Source: Bryopsis sp. KO-2023 (lineage: Eukaryota; Chlorophyta; Ulvophyceae; Bryopsidales; Bryopsidaceae). Taken from it: 64,000 nt of DNA. The stretch is from assembly GCA_030272585.1 (NCBI GenBank), contig BSYQ01000001.1:6386001-6450000 (forward strand), given 5' to 3'. Made by a program: the position numbers and the translations under genes. The notes under the pieces are model-generated. The model worked only from the letters and a program-made list of their open reading frames with translations, ran no database searches and was not told where the DNA came from. Below are positions 46,786 through 60,625 of this stretch, piece after piece (positions within the stretch are counted from its first letter, which is position 1; each line of letters starts with the position of its first letter).

Positions 46786-49700
46786 TCACCAGAAAGGACA
46801 CCACCCAATGTATGCCTGGCAAAGGTTAGAGTGCAAGGTGGCTTCGGTGATCACACGGTCCACTTGCTCCTCCACCGAGACGCTCCGGTCTGACGCGAAT
46901 TCACGCCCCGAGAGCTTTGACCTGACCCTCTGTGTCACCTCCACAGCCCGCTGGTTGAGGATCTCATGGGCATCCCCTGATAGTCAACACAGCACAAATC
47001 ATAAGATCAACCGATCGAACGATTCCCTCTTACCAGAGAATTGAATGGATCTCTTCAACCGCCACCAAAAAGCATCAAGCCCACAGCAGGAGTAGATTTC
47101 AGTATCTACAGTTGCTCGATTTTCCATGGTCAACAAGAACTCATCTTGCGCTATGTAACACTACACAAGCATTTGCTGGAGGGCATGAACTCCCTACCAG
47201 GCTGGTTGTCCCTGTCCCTCAAATCGTTCCGTGCAGCCATTCCAAAATCCAAGTCTTGCGACTCTTCATTCGAGGCACCGAGCCCCATGCCACCTGCACC
47301 GACTGCCTCCACTCTGTTCAGGGCAAGCCTCCAGTTGATGAGAGGGTCGTAGATGAAGGCCTCCAGAACGGCCATCAGCCTGTCCTTCTCCATCCTCAAA
47401 ACTCGCATCACAAGCTCGCAAGTTTTCCGGAAAGTGCCCTCCACCCCCGACACCTCCATCGCTTTCACCATCATCCTCGTCAGCCGGAAGGGCACCTGCA
47501 TGCATGTTCAACTCAAATTTCACAAACGAGAATCGATTTGGATACAGGGATGCCAATTTATTGCTGCAAATGAACTCAGGCATCACAGTGAAAGGCGAGC
47601 AAGAAAAGCACACAAAAAACTGATGATCTTTTTCCCCTCATCCACAGTTGCATACCTTTTCTGGAAACTTGTCCCTGTTCATTCCAGCTTCGAAGCAGTC
47701 CCCGAAATCGATGTGGAGGAGCTTGCCAGTGTACCTGTCGATCATGAGATTGCTGGGGTGGCGATCCCCAAGGCCAAGGAGATAGCCCACAATACTCATG
47801 ACCGCACAGCTCCGGATGTAGCATGTCCGATGAGCCAACCACAATTCGCTGGTGCGACTCTTGATCCACATCACCTTCATAAATCATACACACAGATATA
47901 CCAATCCTTTAGCGACCATTCTCAGTGAATTTCAGAAGATGCTCCATCCCAATGCAAACCACATGCATCAAACGGAAGAAGCCCAACATCCAGTGTTGAG
48001 CAAAGCCAACCAATGGTCAATTTCCCAAGCAGAGAAAATCAACCCAGATTGAAACAGGTAGGAAAGCAACATTACATTATATCCCATTGATTCGTTTTGT
48101 GATAGCTCTGCTGCCAGGTCAAGTTCCAGTTACACCACTGGCATCAATTTCAGCAAGTGCATTGAATCAAACGGGATCATGTTCTCACCTTTCGCAGATC
48201 GTCGCCCGCCGTGCTGTCCAGCGCATGTTCGAACACCTCAATCTTCTGGATGAGGGTCAGATTGTCATAGTTAGGAGCGAAAGTTTTCATGAGTTGGTGC
48301 TCCAGGTTGATCGGAATGCTCTTGCTGTCCCTGTAGTCCCGAATCAGCTGGTGCATGGTGTCGCAATTCGGGACCCAGCCGATCAGCCCAACATCCGGAG
48401 ACAGCGGGGTCACTGCATACCTGGCAATGCTCAGCTCGTTCTCTGCAGCCTGTTATTCACCTCAACGTCAGACTGATTTCTGCTTATTCACACGAGGCCC
48501 CGTTGCAAAAAGGGGCCCGTTTCTAGAAATTCAAAATTTATTGACCGGGTCAGTGGGGTGCTTTACCTGTCTGGACATGTCTGTACATCGGCCCACGGTC
48601 TGTGAGGGGAAAAGAAAGCTTGAGGATAAGGATGAAAAAAAAAAAAAAAAAGAAAAAAGAAAGAAAGAAAGAATAAAAGGAAAAAGGGATGGACTGGAGG
48701 AGATCTGCCAGACCTTTATTTGAGGGGAAAAGCACGGGCGGGGATCTAAAAGAAATCTGGTGTCAGGATTTTTATTGGTTGGGTCAGCACATGCTACCCA
48801 TAGGTTCCAAACAAAAGCCGACACACATTTTTCAGCAATTCGAAAATGTGGAGAAGCTCTGTGTGAAGGAACCAATAACCAGCCCATTATCAAGGAAAGT
48901 TACGGAAAGCCATTCCATGTCGATGAAAACAGAAATGCCCACAAAGATGCTGCAGGGAGCAACATCAGGGGCCGGATGGTTCGCATCCTTTTTTCTTTTA
49001 CCTGTTCAGAAATCATCAAGAGAAGCACTACCTACCTACCTACCGACCGATCAATCGCCAGCGGCATTTAGTCATTCACTATATTTCATATTCAAATTAC
49101 CTGGTAATCGCTGACCAGCAACGTATTAACGAGCCCAAAGAGCTGCATGACTCTTTCATCCTGTCTCAGATCTTCGTGGCCCTTGAGAAGGAAAACATAG
49201 TCGTTTCCATCGGATCCTTCGATGGTGAGCTTTCTGGGTCGCTGCTTTGATTTGATCACCTGGATCTCTGGAACGATCCTCTGCATGCACACTTGCTCCT
49301 CTTGGAAGGGAGCATATGTCCCAGGGACAGCGACGTTCATCGACTGCAGGGGAATCGAATATTGATTTCATGCAACAAACGAAACGAAACAATGAGAACG
49401 CGGCATTCCCACGCTACTAAAATTTGTACAGTTTTTTTTTTCTTGGCTTCGTAAATCGACCCCCGCAGCAAAATCGCCACGATTCGAAAGAATCAACACC
49501 ACATCCCAAGAAGTTCACTGCTGCTTTTTCTTTGCCAAATTTCTGGATATTTTCCCTCACTTGTGTCTTTATGATCTTTGGATCCCAACAACAAAAAATA
49601 ACCCCCCCCTGAAGGAATCAAAGAAAAAACTGTTCTGATTGCTTCCAGTGAAGCAACACTCACTCTGTCCAAGAGCTCAGGAGCTACGTCCGAAAGATGC

Positions 49701-52700
49701 AACACGGTCATGTTGTGCAAATCCCTGTTGATTCTCTTGAACACATGGTAGTAGTTGTCCCAGGCACACTGAGTCGAGGTCTCCTGTCTGGTGGTTTTAT
49801 AGTTCCTCAGCATCGCGTAAGCCTCCCTCAATTGGGCACCATGCTGCTGAATGAATCGGCTTTCGCTCGTGGTCCGAGCGTCTTGGCATCTGAGGGCCTC
49901 ATGCAACGGGATCATCAAGTCCAACATGGCTTGAGGGTCTGCCTCAGCAAAGTATAAACGGCTGGCCTCCTCCAGTGCCTGGAATGAACGTACCGAAAAG
50001 AGAACACATATTGGAACAGCTTAAAACCGACCTCACCATGAGAAAATAAAATAAAATAGATCGGAGAGTCCACAAAAACTCAGAAAAGACATAAGAAAAC
50101 AGGAAAGTGGCTGTTTTCGGTCCCTTCCTCAGCAGATCCATTTTTCTAGCTGTGCTCTGGAATCATCAAATCAACACCCCGAAATGTGGAGCAAATTTAC
50201 TGGTGAAAAAAGGAGGTCAATCAGGATTAAACCTCGGGGACAGCAAATTAACATATCCAAAAAAAGTGTTTTATGGCTCTGCTTTACATACCTCATGCCA
50301 CTTTTCATCCAGAAGCACAGCGATCTCCACCAATTGCTGACTGACCAGTTCAGCTTCTCCGACCAGCTCGGGTGCAAATCCCCTCATCGAGCTCAATACC
50401 TTCTGGGCAGCTTCCCTTCGACTCCCGCTGTTCGAATAGCATGCCACAAGCAGAGGATACAGCAGCGCCTGGGGATGAGCTCTGCCGATTCGGTCCAACA
50501 ACATTGTTATCAGTCTTTGAACGTGGCCAGCCCTGATGTGAATCCTTGCGATGATTTGGGGAATCACCACCAGCCAAGTTTCTACATGAACGGTGTCAAA
50601 TCCTTCTTCGAGCTCCTTGCAAACGTTGGGAGCATCGCCATGGTTGAACCACAGAGTCAGCAATCGGAGAATGTCCTGTAAACAAGAAACACCCATAGAG
50701 TCAGCAATCGGAGAATGTCCTGTAGACAAGAAACACCCATAAGCCGCTGCCTTACATAAGAATCGAACAAAGGAGAGCACATTTCTTGACCCACATTTCT
50801 GAAAAAAAAGTTAGGAAACTACAGGAAAAGCGAATGCGAAGATGGTTTTCGTGAGCAAACCTGGTAAGTGTCTTTTGATGGACCGCTGCCGGACATGCCT
50901 CCATTCAATGCATGATCTTGACTGAGCTTGAGTGCGTGGAAAAATCCACGAGCTGCAGGAGCTACGTGCTTCATGGCACGCTCCGGGTCGCTCTTTTCGT
51001 ACTTATTCATCATCAGTAAATGAAACAAAGCCCATTCTCTCCATGCCTTTGCCCAATTTCCAGCGTGCTTTGTGCCTTTGTCCATTATTTTGAGCAGGGA
51101 ATCCTCCTTGTCAGCGGTCTGTGCAAAAAATCACCCACCACACAGAAATTTGACCTCACCGCTGCAGTGTTAAAGAAAATTCTTTGAAATTTTACTAAAA
51201 AAAGTATGATTGCCTCCCCTCGATGCAACATGATCATTTATCAAAAAAATGACAAAGAAATCTCCCCAACCTACCAGCTCCTCGTACTGACGGTGCTGTT
51301 GTTGCATCCATTTTCCGAGTCTGACATACGCTTTGCTAGTCAAGGGGCCGGACCCAATGATGATCGGCGAAAGCATCTTAGCAGAAACCCCTGGCTTATC
51401 CAAATCATTCTCGATCAAATCTCCAAGCCTGGTCCAACACACACCCACATTCAGTATCCAACCTCCCCACTCAAACAAGATCTAAATCAACACACCAAAA
51501 CAAAACAGCTGGTAAATTTCAATTTCTGTGGATCGCACCTGTCGTATATTTCTCTCCTGTCTTCGTCATTGCTCATGACGTACATATGCTTAAGAAAAGC
51601 ATACATTATTTCAGGGTCGCCGCTCCCTGCTCCATAACCTGGCTCCCCCTGGAATTTCGTGAAGGGATCGTATCCGAGCAGAATGTGGAGAGTGGCCCTG
51701 GCCTCGTGTTCCCGTTTTTGTTGGCGGCACATCGATGCGAATTTGATCCAATTTCCCTTGTCCAAGTTGTGAGGCAGCGCCATGTACCTGACGCTGAGCA
51801 ACCCTTGCCACACCTCCACTCGTCGCTGAACGGTTTGCAACCTCTTTGTCCACACTTCCTGAATTCGCTTGCATTGATCTGTCAAATCCACAAAGCATCC
51901 TAAATCGAAAACTCCCCCCTCCAAAACAAATCAGCAGTGTGGAGCAATAGATTAGGTACATTACCTGGAGCTACTGGAAATTGAAAAAACAGTTCTACAT
52001 TGTTGCGTGCCCCTTCAATGGGTCAATATTACTCTGTTCTTTTTTAATTTTGTTTTTTGATGCTCAATTAACGATACGTTGCTGATTCTTCTTTTCTTTT
52101 CCACAACTCTTAATCATGATGGTCAAAAAAGCTGAAGCTAAATCCACCGAAGTTTACTTCATGTTCAAAAAAGCACAAAAGCGCCAAAGAGCTCCTACCG
52201 TACTGTCCACTCTGTTCCAGCAAAATAAACTGGACGACTTCGTCCAGCTCCGTCAACTGCTGTGCCCTGACCATACTCTCATATGCCCTATCGTAAGACT
52301 CCCCAGCCAATGCAGCCAGGTCGGCACTCAAATGCCCTCGAGCTTCGTCGATCATGTCCATTGCATATTGGAAATTCCCATTGTGAACGGCATGCACTGC
52401 GTTCAGGAAAGCAGTCGTGGTTGCATCTGGGGTGTCTTTGCTGGAATTGGGTTTCGTCAGGTACTTAGTCATTTCTTCCCATTCGCCCATGTGCCACGAT
52501 GCCTCCGCTCCAAGGGGAGCGATTTCCGTCCTGCATGGCATGTACATTTCAACGAAACGCGGATTCTTTTGTTTTGGGGGTTGGTCTGTTCACACCGAAT
52601 ATATCCAGACATAGAGGATATATAGATGCCAATTCCGATTTGCTTCTGTGTCAAAGGAGGGCTTTCGAGTGAATTCCATTGAGGTTCTTCCTACCTGACG

Positions 52701-55700
52701 AGGGGGTCGGAGAGATCCCACTCCCGCCTGCAAAGTTTCGACAAATTGCCCCAGTCCCAAAGAGCAAAGTAGCATCGCATGCATCCCAGATTAGCGTCGA
52801 TCGATGCCAAAGATCCTGACTCCGCTTTCGCAGCAGAATTCTTGTAGTGATGCAACGCTTTGTCCCATTTGTGCAATTTCTCGTACCACGAGTCCTTCAC
52901 CTCCATGTCCAGCTCTTTTCGAGCGTATTTCAGCATGCCATCTGCAGCCTCTGGCTGTCTCAGCTGGTTGTTGATCGCAAGGATGGCTTCGACAGCAGAA
53001 TGTGGGTCCTCAAGAAATTCCAATTCCTACCGGAAGAAGTCAAACAGGCAAAGCCTTTCAGAGTGTGGATTGACATATTCTAAGGCACCTATTGAAAAAG
53101 GAAGTTAACCTCCCATACCACTCCTCTTTCCATTGCTTGGCTTTCGCCCAAAATATGTCTTGCCCGAGCGAATATATTTATATATATATATATTTGTTTT
53201 ATTTTTGTTTTTTTTGGGGGGAGTTGGATGCCCAAGGGACACATTCTAGAAAACTACCTTATAATGCAGGGCTTTCGCAAAAGCATGACACTTGGCTGCG
53301 AGGGCAGCAAGGGTGCGCGTATCCAATGGCAGTTGAGAATGGTGGTGCTCCATGAACTCGGCCAGATTCAACAGCGTCGTGATGATTTCGTGTGGAATGG
53401 TGGGGCTGGCCAACGCGGCTTCCAACGATCGAATCAACCTTCGCTGACCTGGTGCCCCGAGCTCCGACCAACAAGAAATGAAGCTTGCAGGAAACAGGTC
53501 CTTCGCCAGTCCTGGGATTTTCTGAAGAAACCACACAGCTGGGTGAGATGTCCATTGCATTCAGCTTCTCACTGGTGCATTCGTTGTTGGGAAAACAGAT
53601 GCAAATTCTCTTACTTGGGCGAATGTGTAGCAAGCCCGGATGGCAGGGGATGGCGAAGCTCTGACGAGCCTCAGGGAAACCCTCCGCATCCAGTCTGCCC
53701 AATCGTCGTAAGTGTATCTGTGGGCGGTGTCCCAAGCATGTCGCATTTCGTCTTCATCCAGCCTGAGTCTCTGGCAACTCACGGCTGCAGTCCCCAAAAA
53801 ATGCACACCACACATACAGTTGATAATCAATTCTGCCTAATTCTGACACGAAGGTGGCGTAAAAAAAGATGGTGGCAAAATTCACTGAGGGGCAAGAAAG
53901 CATTCTGTGAATTGTCTACTGGGAGTGTACCTCCTGTTTCCTCCGTGAGGGGTGGCAATGCGGGTTCGAATTCATCCCTCCACACAGCCCCTGCCTCCCA
54001 GTTGGAGCAGGTCGGCTGGGGATTTTCCACCTGGCATAAGTGCGAACTCAGATGGTCGAATTTGCTGTGCTGAATGTTGTGTGCCGCCATTGCCTGATCA
54101 AACAAACAAACCCCACCACCCTCAGAGGACTTGCATCAACCAAGTCCCTTCAAGGATTCGCTCCATGAGCAATCCAGAAGAAGCATAAAACAAACCAGCA
54201 CCCACCCTTTTGACATAAGACAAAATTTTTGAGTCTGGGCCCACAGCAATGGCGACGGTCGAGAAGGTCTCCATGATTTCATTTCTCAGCACTTTTTCAT
54301 TCAGCAAGCTGACGAGCGGCCGGATGATCGCCCCAGCCAGTTCGGACACTTGCAGCTCCTGAAGCAGTCCCCTCAAACAATGCAGAACCGGCCTCTGAAT
54401 GCCAGCCCTGACAGCAACCCTGCTCCGAGACAAAATTGCAGAAAGGGAGGGCAGGATTCGATGGAATCTGCTTTGCAGAGCAAATCCCACGCAGGAGAGG
54501 CTGGATAAAGCCACCACCAGAACATCATCCTCGCTGGTTTCCAGCACCATTATGAAACGTGGAACGAGCCAATGGAGATACCGAGCAAAGCATGATCGAC
54601 ACACTCCTGCAGTACATTAATATTTTGAAGTCCACAGGTTTGACTGAAACTCTCCCCACCAAAACCTAAGGCAGCTTCATTGATTGGCCTGGGCCGATTT
54701 TTGCTCAGGAAAAAACTCCCAATTAGACATACGGTCATTATTGATTTTCACAACTGGGATCAACATGCCCAAATCAACACAACCAACACCCCCTCCCCAA
54801 AAGAAAAAGCACGAAAAGGACCTGGTACAAAGTCTAGCAAATGAGTATTTTTCCATTATCCATGCCCACCTGCGAGCTCTCCAATCAGACGAAGCACCTT
54901 CAAAAGGGTTTTCTTGTTGCAAGTGGGAATCCAGAGGTGTTCCAGCATCAGCATGATTCGGTCCAGAAATCGTCGCATGTGCTGCTTGACCACCCCAACG
55001 ATATGGATAAATTGTTCCAGAATGTGAACCCTCAACTCCGTGTCGCCATTGTAAATTGCATCGCACCAATTTGGTATCAACTGTTGATTTTCCCCAAAAA
55101 AGAACACAAAAACTATTCATTTTCCCCAAAAAAGAACACAAAAACTGTTGATTTTCCCCAAAACAGAACAGAAAAACTGATGAAAACCCCACACCATACT
55201 GTTTCACATTTCATGAATCAAAGGTGTAGATGCAAGCACTCGTTCCTTGCACTCTTTTCAAAAGTCATGAACCCTTTTCTTTTGGAATAGGTCTGCAGCC
55301 GTGGAAAGATGATTACCGTTTGAAGGAAAGGGACGGATGCGATGGATAGCGATTTGGTGATGGTGCCCAGTGTGCCGACGGCTCTTTGATGATATGCGCT
55401 GTGGGCCGGAGTTTTGAGGATTCGCAGCAAGGCATTCACTGCGATGATCGAGTAAGACTCCTCGCTGTTTGACCCAATGCCAGACACCGGCATCAGTTCA
55501 GCCATGCCACTGTCCAAACTCCTGCCACCTTAAAGAATCCACCCCACAAAAAAAGGTTCAACAATTTGACACTGTTTGGAGGTTTTTCCTTCCCCCCCCC
55601 CCCATATATATATAAGACACACACACATATATATATAAGACATATATATCAAACCTTTCTCATGATTGGGGCAATTGATTTGGTTAATTCAGTTTCTTTT

Positions 55701-58700
55701 TCTACCGAAAATGATAAGACATGGACACCACTTTTCATCTGGTTATAGAAAAACACATAGATCTATTCATGAAAGCTAAGGCAGTTCGCCGGCACCTCCA
55801 CTGTGAACAGAAACGAACAGAAAGGCCCACTCCAACCAAACATAGTCGTTTATAGCATGTCATGGTGGTCGGCTCCACTCACCCCATGCATACAATCTTG
55901 ACCTCTCCAGGCTGGAAGAGTCACTCAACTCTCCTCTTTTTACTGGGCGGACCCCTTCCAGCTCCAGGCGGCCCTCCCCTGATGCCATGGCTTGGATCCC
56001 TCGAAATTTTGCTGGATCCAGGGCGCTGATGATCCCCAAAACTTTGACGACAGTTTTCCGAACGGAGGGATCTTCCACTTGCAGCATTTTCAGCAGCTCA
56101 GGCAGCAGCCACGGGAAATCGTAGTAGGGCGTGGTGACGTTACCAGTGCTGGATACGATCTGCAAAGAAATGCACACCACAAGAAAATAAAAGACTTCCC
56201 CCGACATGCTCCACAATCAATTAGATCTCTACGGTCCACTCAACATATATCACCCCCCCCCCACCACCCAATCATCGAGCGAAACAATACAAATCACAAA
56301 AAGTTCTGAAGCAAAGGTATCGTTTTGTCGTACCTTCCCAAGAGTTTTCACAGCCTCCGCAGCTTCGAGCATTTTTTCCTCATCCGCCTTCCGTCTCAGC
56401 ACCTCCACCGTCAATTTCAGAAATTTGTCCATGTAGCCCTTCCCGATCAGCTGGCCTGTTGCTGTCTCCGCAAGATACCCCACGGTTTCCAAGGCAGCAG
56501 TCACAACAGCATCCGCTCCATGAAACACAGCCGATTTGGCTACCCTGTTAACCACTCTAGCATCCTCCCCCACAAGGCCAGGTTTTGCTGGCTCCACCCA
56601 TTGCACCATTTCTGCCTCCAACACCTTGATGAGCTTGCCACAGATTTTGTCGGTGTTTGGTAGAATCACGTATGGAGCGGATTTCACCAGCAGCCCAAGC
56701 TTTCTTGCACTCTCTGCAGAAAAACATCCCAAAAATTAGGGAAACACCGCTCAGAAAACAGTCCCCACTGTACCTCTGCTACAGCAATTTGATTCTGCCA
56801 AAAATTCCGACTGTATATCCCCAAGACGGTAACAGCAATGAAAATTTCAGCCCGATTCTGTCGATCATTCTCCCTACCTTCTTTATATTCATTTTCTGGA
56901 CTGATTTCGAATTGGAGAAGCAGCTGGTTCAGAACAGTCTCCAGCATCGGCCTGACGACCTCCATGCTCTTTCCTTTCGCACCCAGCCTCCCGACCAACT
57001 GTATCGCAACCCGGCCGACGCAACAAGATCCATCGCCCAAGCCTAGAAACAGCTGTCGCATGCATTTATCCTTCTCGAGGATTTTGTCCAGAACTGGGGT
57101 GTCCCTCAGCAACCTCATGGTGGTCATTCGCACTTGTTCGCTCCTGTCTGTTATTCCGGCCTGCACCAGCTTCTGCACGATTCCATGCACAGAATCATCC
57201 GCCGAGAGCATTTCTACGATCCAACCGGTGAAAAATATCAGATATCAGCCCATAAGTATCCACACGCACTGATCTCTGAATGGAGCCCAAGCACCCCACA
57301 AAAAAAAAAACAGAATTGCATGCTGTGGACATTATGGTGGAAAGGAAATTCTGCCTTTTTTGTATCGGGATTGTAGAGCCGGAAATTCTTCTACATTACC
57401 TCCTCTTTGCTCCACATAGCGGCCGACGATGAGAGTGGAGGCCATGGCAGCAGCTTCTCGAATGGAGGGGTCGGAGTGCTTCCGTGTCAAAGGCATCACG
57501 TGCTTCATTATGAAGTCGATCAGACTGCAACTCCCAAAGTCGAACGTCCTCAGAATTTTCAGCGCCGTGAGCTTCGCCTCCATCGTATTTTCCCCTGCAC
57601 ACAAAGCATTCAACGGAGAATGATCGTCAAGGACCAGCCACGGTAGCTTTGTGCATGTCTGAGCGATTGCCCTGATTTCGTATATATATGCCTGCCAACC
57701 CCTCAAGAATGAATTAATTGACATATTTGAATGAATTTGATTGTTGAAAGACATGGATTTATCTTTCCATCGACCATATATTCGCTAGTGTTACGATTGG
57801 GAGGAAACCCAACCTGAAGGCCGCTTGAGCTCCCGCTTGACTGGTGCTGGGAGGTCATCCCTGAACGGAGCATTCACCAATGCAAAGGCGACGGCGTTCA
57901 GCAGCAGATCACTCACATCCTCCTTCAGTGACGGGATGGACTCGGCAATCTGCACAAGGAAAACAGCTCCTTCAAAAGAACCCTTCAAATCGATATATTG
58001 ACTGATGACTTGGGCTTAAGGGGCAGCTCGGAATTATGAGATCAGCCCTTCTTACCTTGGACATCGCACTCGTCAGAGCATCCGACACCCCTGTGGCTGC
58101 CATAGGTAGCAACAAAGCTTTCGCTTGCTGCTCCCAATCTCCACCAAGCGCCTGAGCCAACACTCCACAGCACTGCAACACATCCAGAAAATTACCGTCC
58201 CGTTCTGAATCTTCCCTTGATTGATGTTTCAATGCAATCACGCCAGCATCCACAATAAACAACAAAGAAGCCCATGACAATTGATTGCGTTCTCCACGAG
58301 TTGAATGGAAATTTTAACCAACACAATACCTCCAATGCCTCTTGGTAGGGCGCCTCCTCCCCTCGGCCACGTGCAAGAATTGCAGCGGACAGGCGATCGA
58401 CCACTTGCTCCATCCAGGCGGCCAGCCGCCCCATCTGACGGTGCTTGCTCGCAGCCAGGATCGTTTCTTTGAGTGCAACGAATCCTTGGGCTCTCTCCTC
58501 GACGCTCAGCTCCCATGGATTCTTGGGACTGACGACATCCATCATGTGATGCATGCTGACAGTCCAGTGCTCCTCCATGAAGCGCTCCGGACAGAAGTCC
58601 ACCAGCCTGGGCACCAGTGATATCACTGCAAGGCGAACCACGTTGTTCACCTCGCCCTTGCCCTCCAGCAGTCTCAGGCTTCGATTGGCAACTTGGGCGT

Positions 58701-60625
58701 ATCTGGGAGCAGATGGACATAGATGTCAGACCATGGTCATTCCATGAGGGGGGATACCATGAAACAGACGATTTGAACAGGCCAACCACGAATCCTTGAG
58801 GCCCAAATGCCAAAATAACCAACCTTGCCAGCATGAACTCCCCACTGGTGTCCAGGAGCTCCCTGAGCGCGAGCAAGCATCCGTGCAGCCTCTTGATGCT
58901 TGGTCGAGTCGCCCCCAAGCCTGTCACCGCGTCCTTGGCCAAACGATGGTACCATTGGACACGGTTGCGGGTTTCCCTCGTCACGAACATCAGGAGACAG
59001 GCCTGTCAAAATGGGAGAACAATCATTTCATAAACGCTTATCGATTTCAGGAAACATAATGCACATCACAGGCCTGGCCAGAGATGCTAACCCAGAGGCA
59101 TGAAACAGAGAATTTCATTCAGGTTCTGTAGGTTCAGGATTCAGCAAGTGCATTTCCTTGGCTGAAACAAGGGGTTCTTAGCTTCCAGGATGGGGAACGA
59201 ACACACACACACACAAATGTCATTCTCTTTGCATTGTTTCGCCTAGAATATCATATGGATGGCTGAATGGCATGATCAAGTCAGTGTTGGTGGATAACAA
59301 TTCAGGATCACTTACTCGGAGGGCTTCGGCGCTCGTCTGCCTCAGCAGCAACTCTTCCCCATGCAAGCCTTCCCATATGTGCCTGAGGAAGGTGCTGATG
59401 TGGACATTGAAAGAAGCTGGGGCATTTTCCGCCAGCGACTTCAAGACCAACACGGCACTGAGGCGTTGCTGGGCTGTGCTTGATTTGGCATTTTCGAGCC
59501 AATGCACTGCCCAGCGCACCTGTACATTCAATCTCAACTCAGCTCCTTTCTCCACTGACGTAAGGGAGAATGGATTCAAATCAGCCACGATAATGATCTT
59601 CGAACATCCCCCTGCTCAGTGCATTGAGTTTCATTTGAAGCAGTATTGCTCTCCTTCAAGGGGTTTTGGAATGTGCATGTCGAAGTGAATGATTGCTGAC
59701 AAAATACATGTCATGTTGATGATGCTGCCTTTGAAGGGGTTCGTTGCTTGCCTGGTCCTCGACGATGTCCGCAGAGGCCACCACCCGGCCGAATGCCGCC
59801 GCGATCCTCTTCACCACCTCGGATGCTCGTGGTTGGGGGGCCTCGAAGACACCCCGCATTATTTCCACGAGCTTCCGGATGAAGTCGTCCCCCACCAATT
59901 TCTGATATCGAACAAGAACCATCTTCAGCTCCCTTCAGTACTTTACTTTCAGATATCATGATCAGCCAAATTCTGCCATTCTCAGAGGAATTGCATGTGA
60001 GCCAACAGACATCGAGTGATTCTCCCAGAAATGCAAGTGTGGTGCAGGAAACCATGAGTTGGACTCAGCAGGATCCAAAGATGGATCATCTGTTGGCATC
60101 AAATTAGACATTCTGGATATCCACTGTGATGTTGTTGCAGAAGCATCCTAAGAAAGAGTGATTTCTTCTCCAGATGCCTCACTCTTCAGCCGGCGAAGGC
60201 CTCACCTTGACGTGGACGACGTCCTCCACCGCACGCAGGGCCCGAAGAACGTCCCCCAGGTCTCCACTGCGCAAACACACACACACACGCAATCAAATCA
60301 GCCACGACCACATACACACTACGAAACGAGGTCGCATTATGGAGCGACAACAACTGTCTTCCACGTTCTCTATGTTTCGTACAGAATCAAGCAGCATCAC
60401 GTTTTTCACTCTCCGTTTGATTGAATGGCTACCCTCGCCTTACCCGTCCATCAGCTCCCGTAGAAACTCCCCCAGGCTGTCCAGGAGAGCTTCGAAGTCC
60501 TCGCCGCCCAGCTCACCATATCGCGCTTCGATGAAACGCAGAAGCTTGGAGCTTCGCGTCTCATCGGGGGACTGCGCTACCTGCCCAGACCCCGGCAGCA
60601 GCGAGCGCCAGGTGACGGACGCCAT
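46786..60625 (-). CDS. TOR: Target of rapamycin (TOR) kinase, complete
   Basis: TOR is the PI3K-related kinase of TORC1/2, controlling growth and ribosome synthesis. Thirty exons join with matching phases into 2436 residues. Exon starts: 60625, 60266, 59901, 59519, 59002, 58702, 58172, 57949, 57594, 57213, 56713, 56159, 55521, 55080, 54606, 54093, 53784, 53521, 53026, 52530, 51878, 51428, 51118, 50675, 49978, 49343, 48449, 47874, 47495, 46976. HEAT repeats fill the first 1100 residues or so. The FAT domain follows ([35 protein letters not shown]). FRB spans about 1925-2030 ([17 protein letters not shown]). The kinase shows [19 protein letters not shown], catalytic GLGDRHPSN (about 2235-2243) and metal-binding HIDFGDCFE. 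The FATC ends [13 protein letters not shown]. Ser1934, Lys2087, Trp2001 and Phe2008 match human Ser2035, Lys2187, Trp2101 and Phe2108. The third intron has a GC donor. Two acceptors lie in tandem duplications. Confidence 0.97.
50655..50742 (-). repeat. Tandem 44-bp duplication over a TOR 3' splice site
   Basis: Two adjacent copies with one mismatch each contain the pyrimidine tract, tacag and the first 23 bases of the exon beginning at 50675. The outer copy offers an acceptor (exon start 50719) that would add 44 bases and shift the frame. Confidence 0.9.
55081..55176 (-). repeat. Three 32-bp tandem units at a TOR 3' splice site
   Basis: Three units of 32 bases with the common core attttccccaaaa sit immediately upstream of the exon starting at 55080. 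Each presents an AG on the transcript strand at 32-base spacing. The innermost AG is the one in frame. Confidence 0.9.

Noticed and set aside
53228-54073. 281-residue plus-strand frame
   Set aside because: It runs antisense across two TOR exons and the intron between them, and is a shadow of real coding sequence.
54677-55207. 176-residue minus-strand frame
   Set aside because: It overlaps a TOR exon in the wrong frame, and its start lies in the 32-bp repeat intron.
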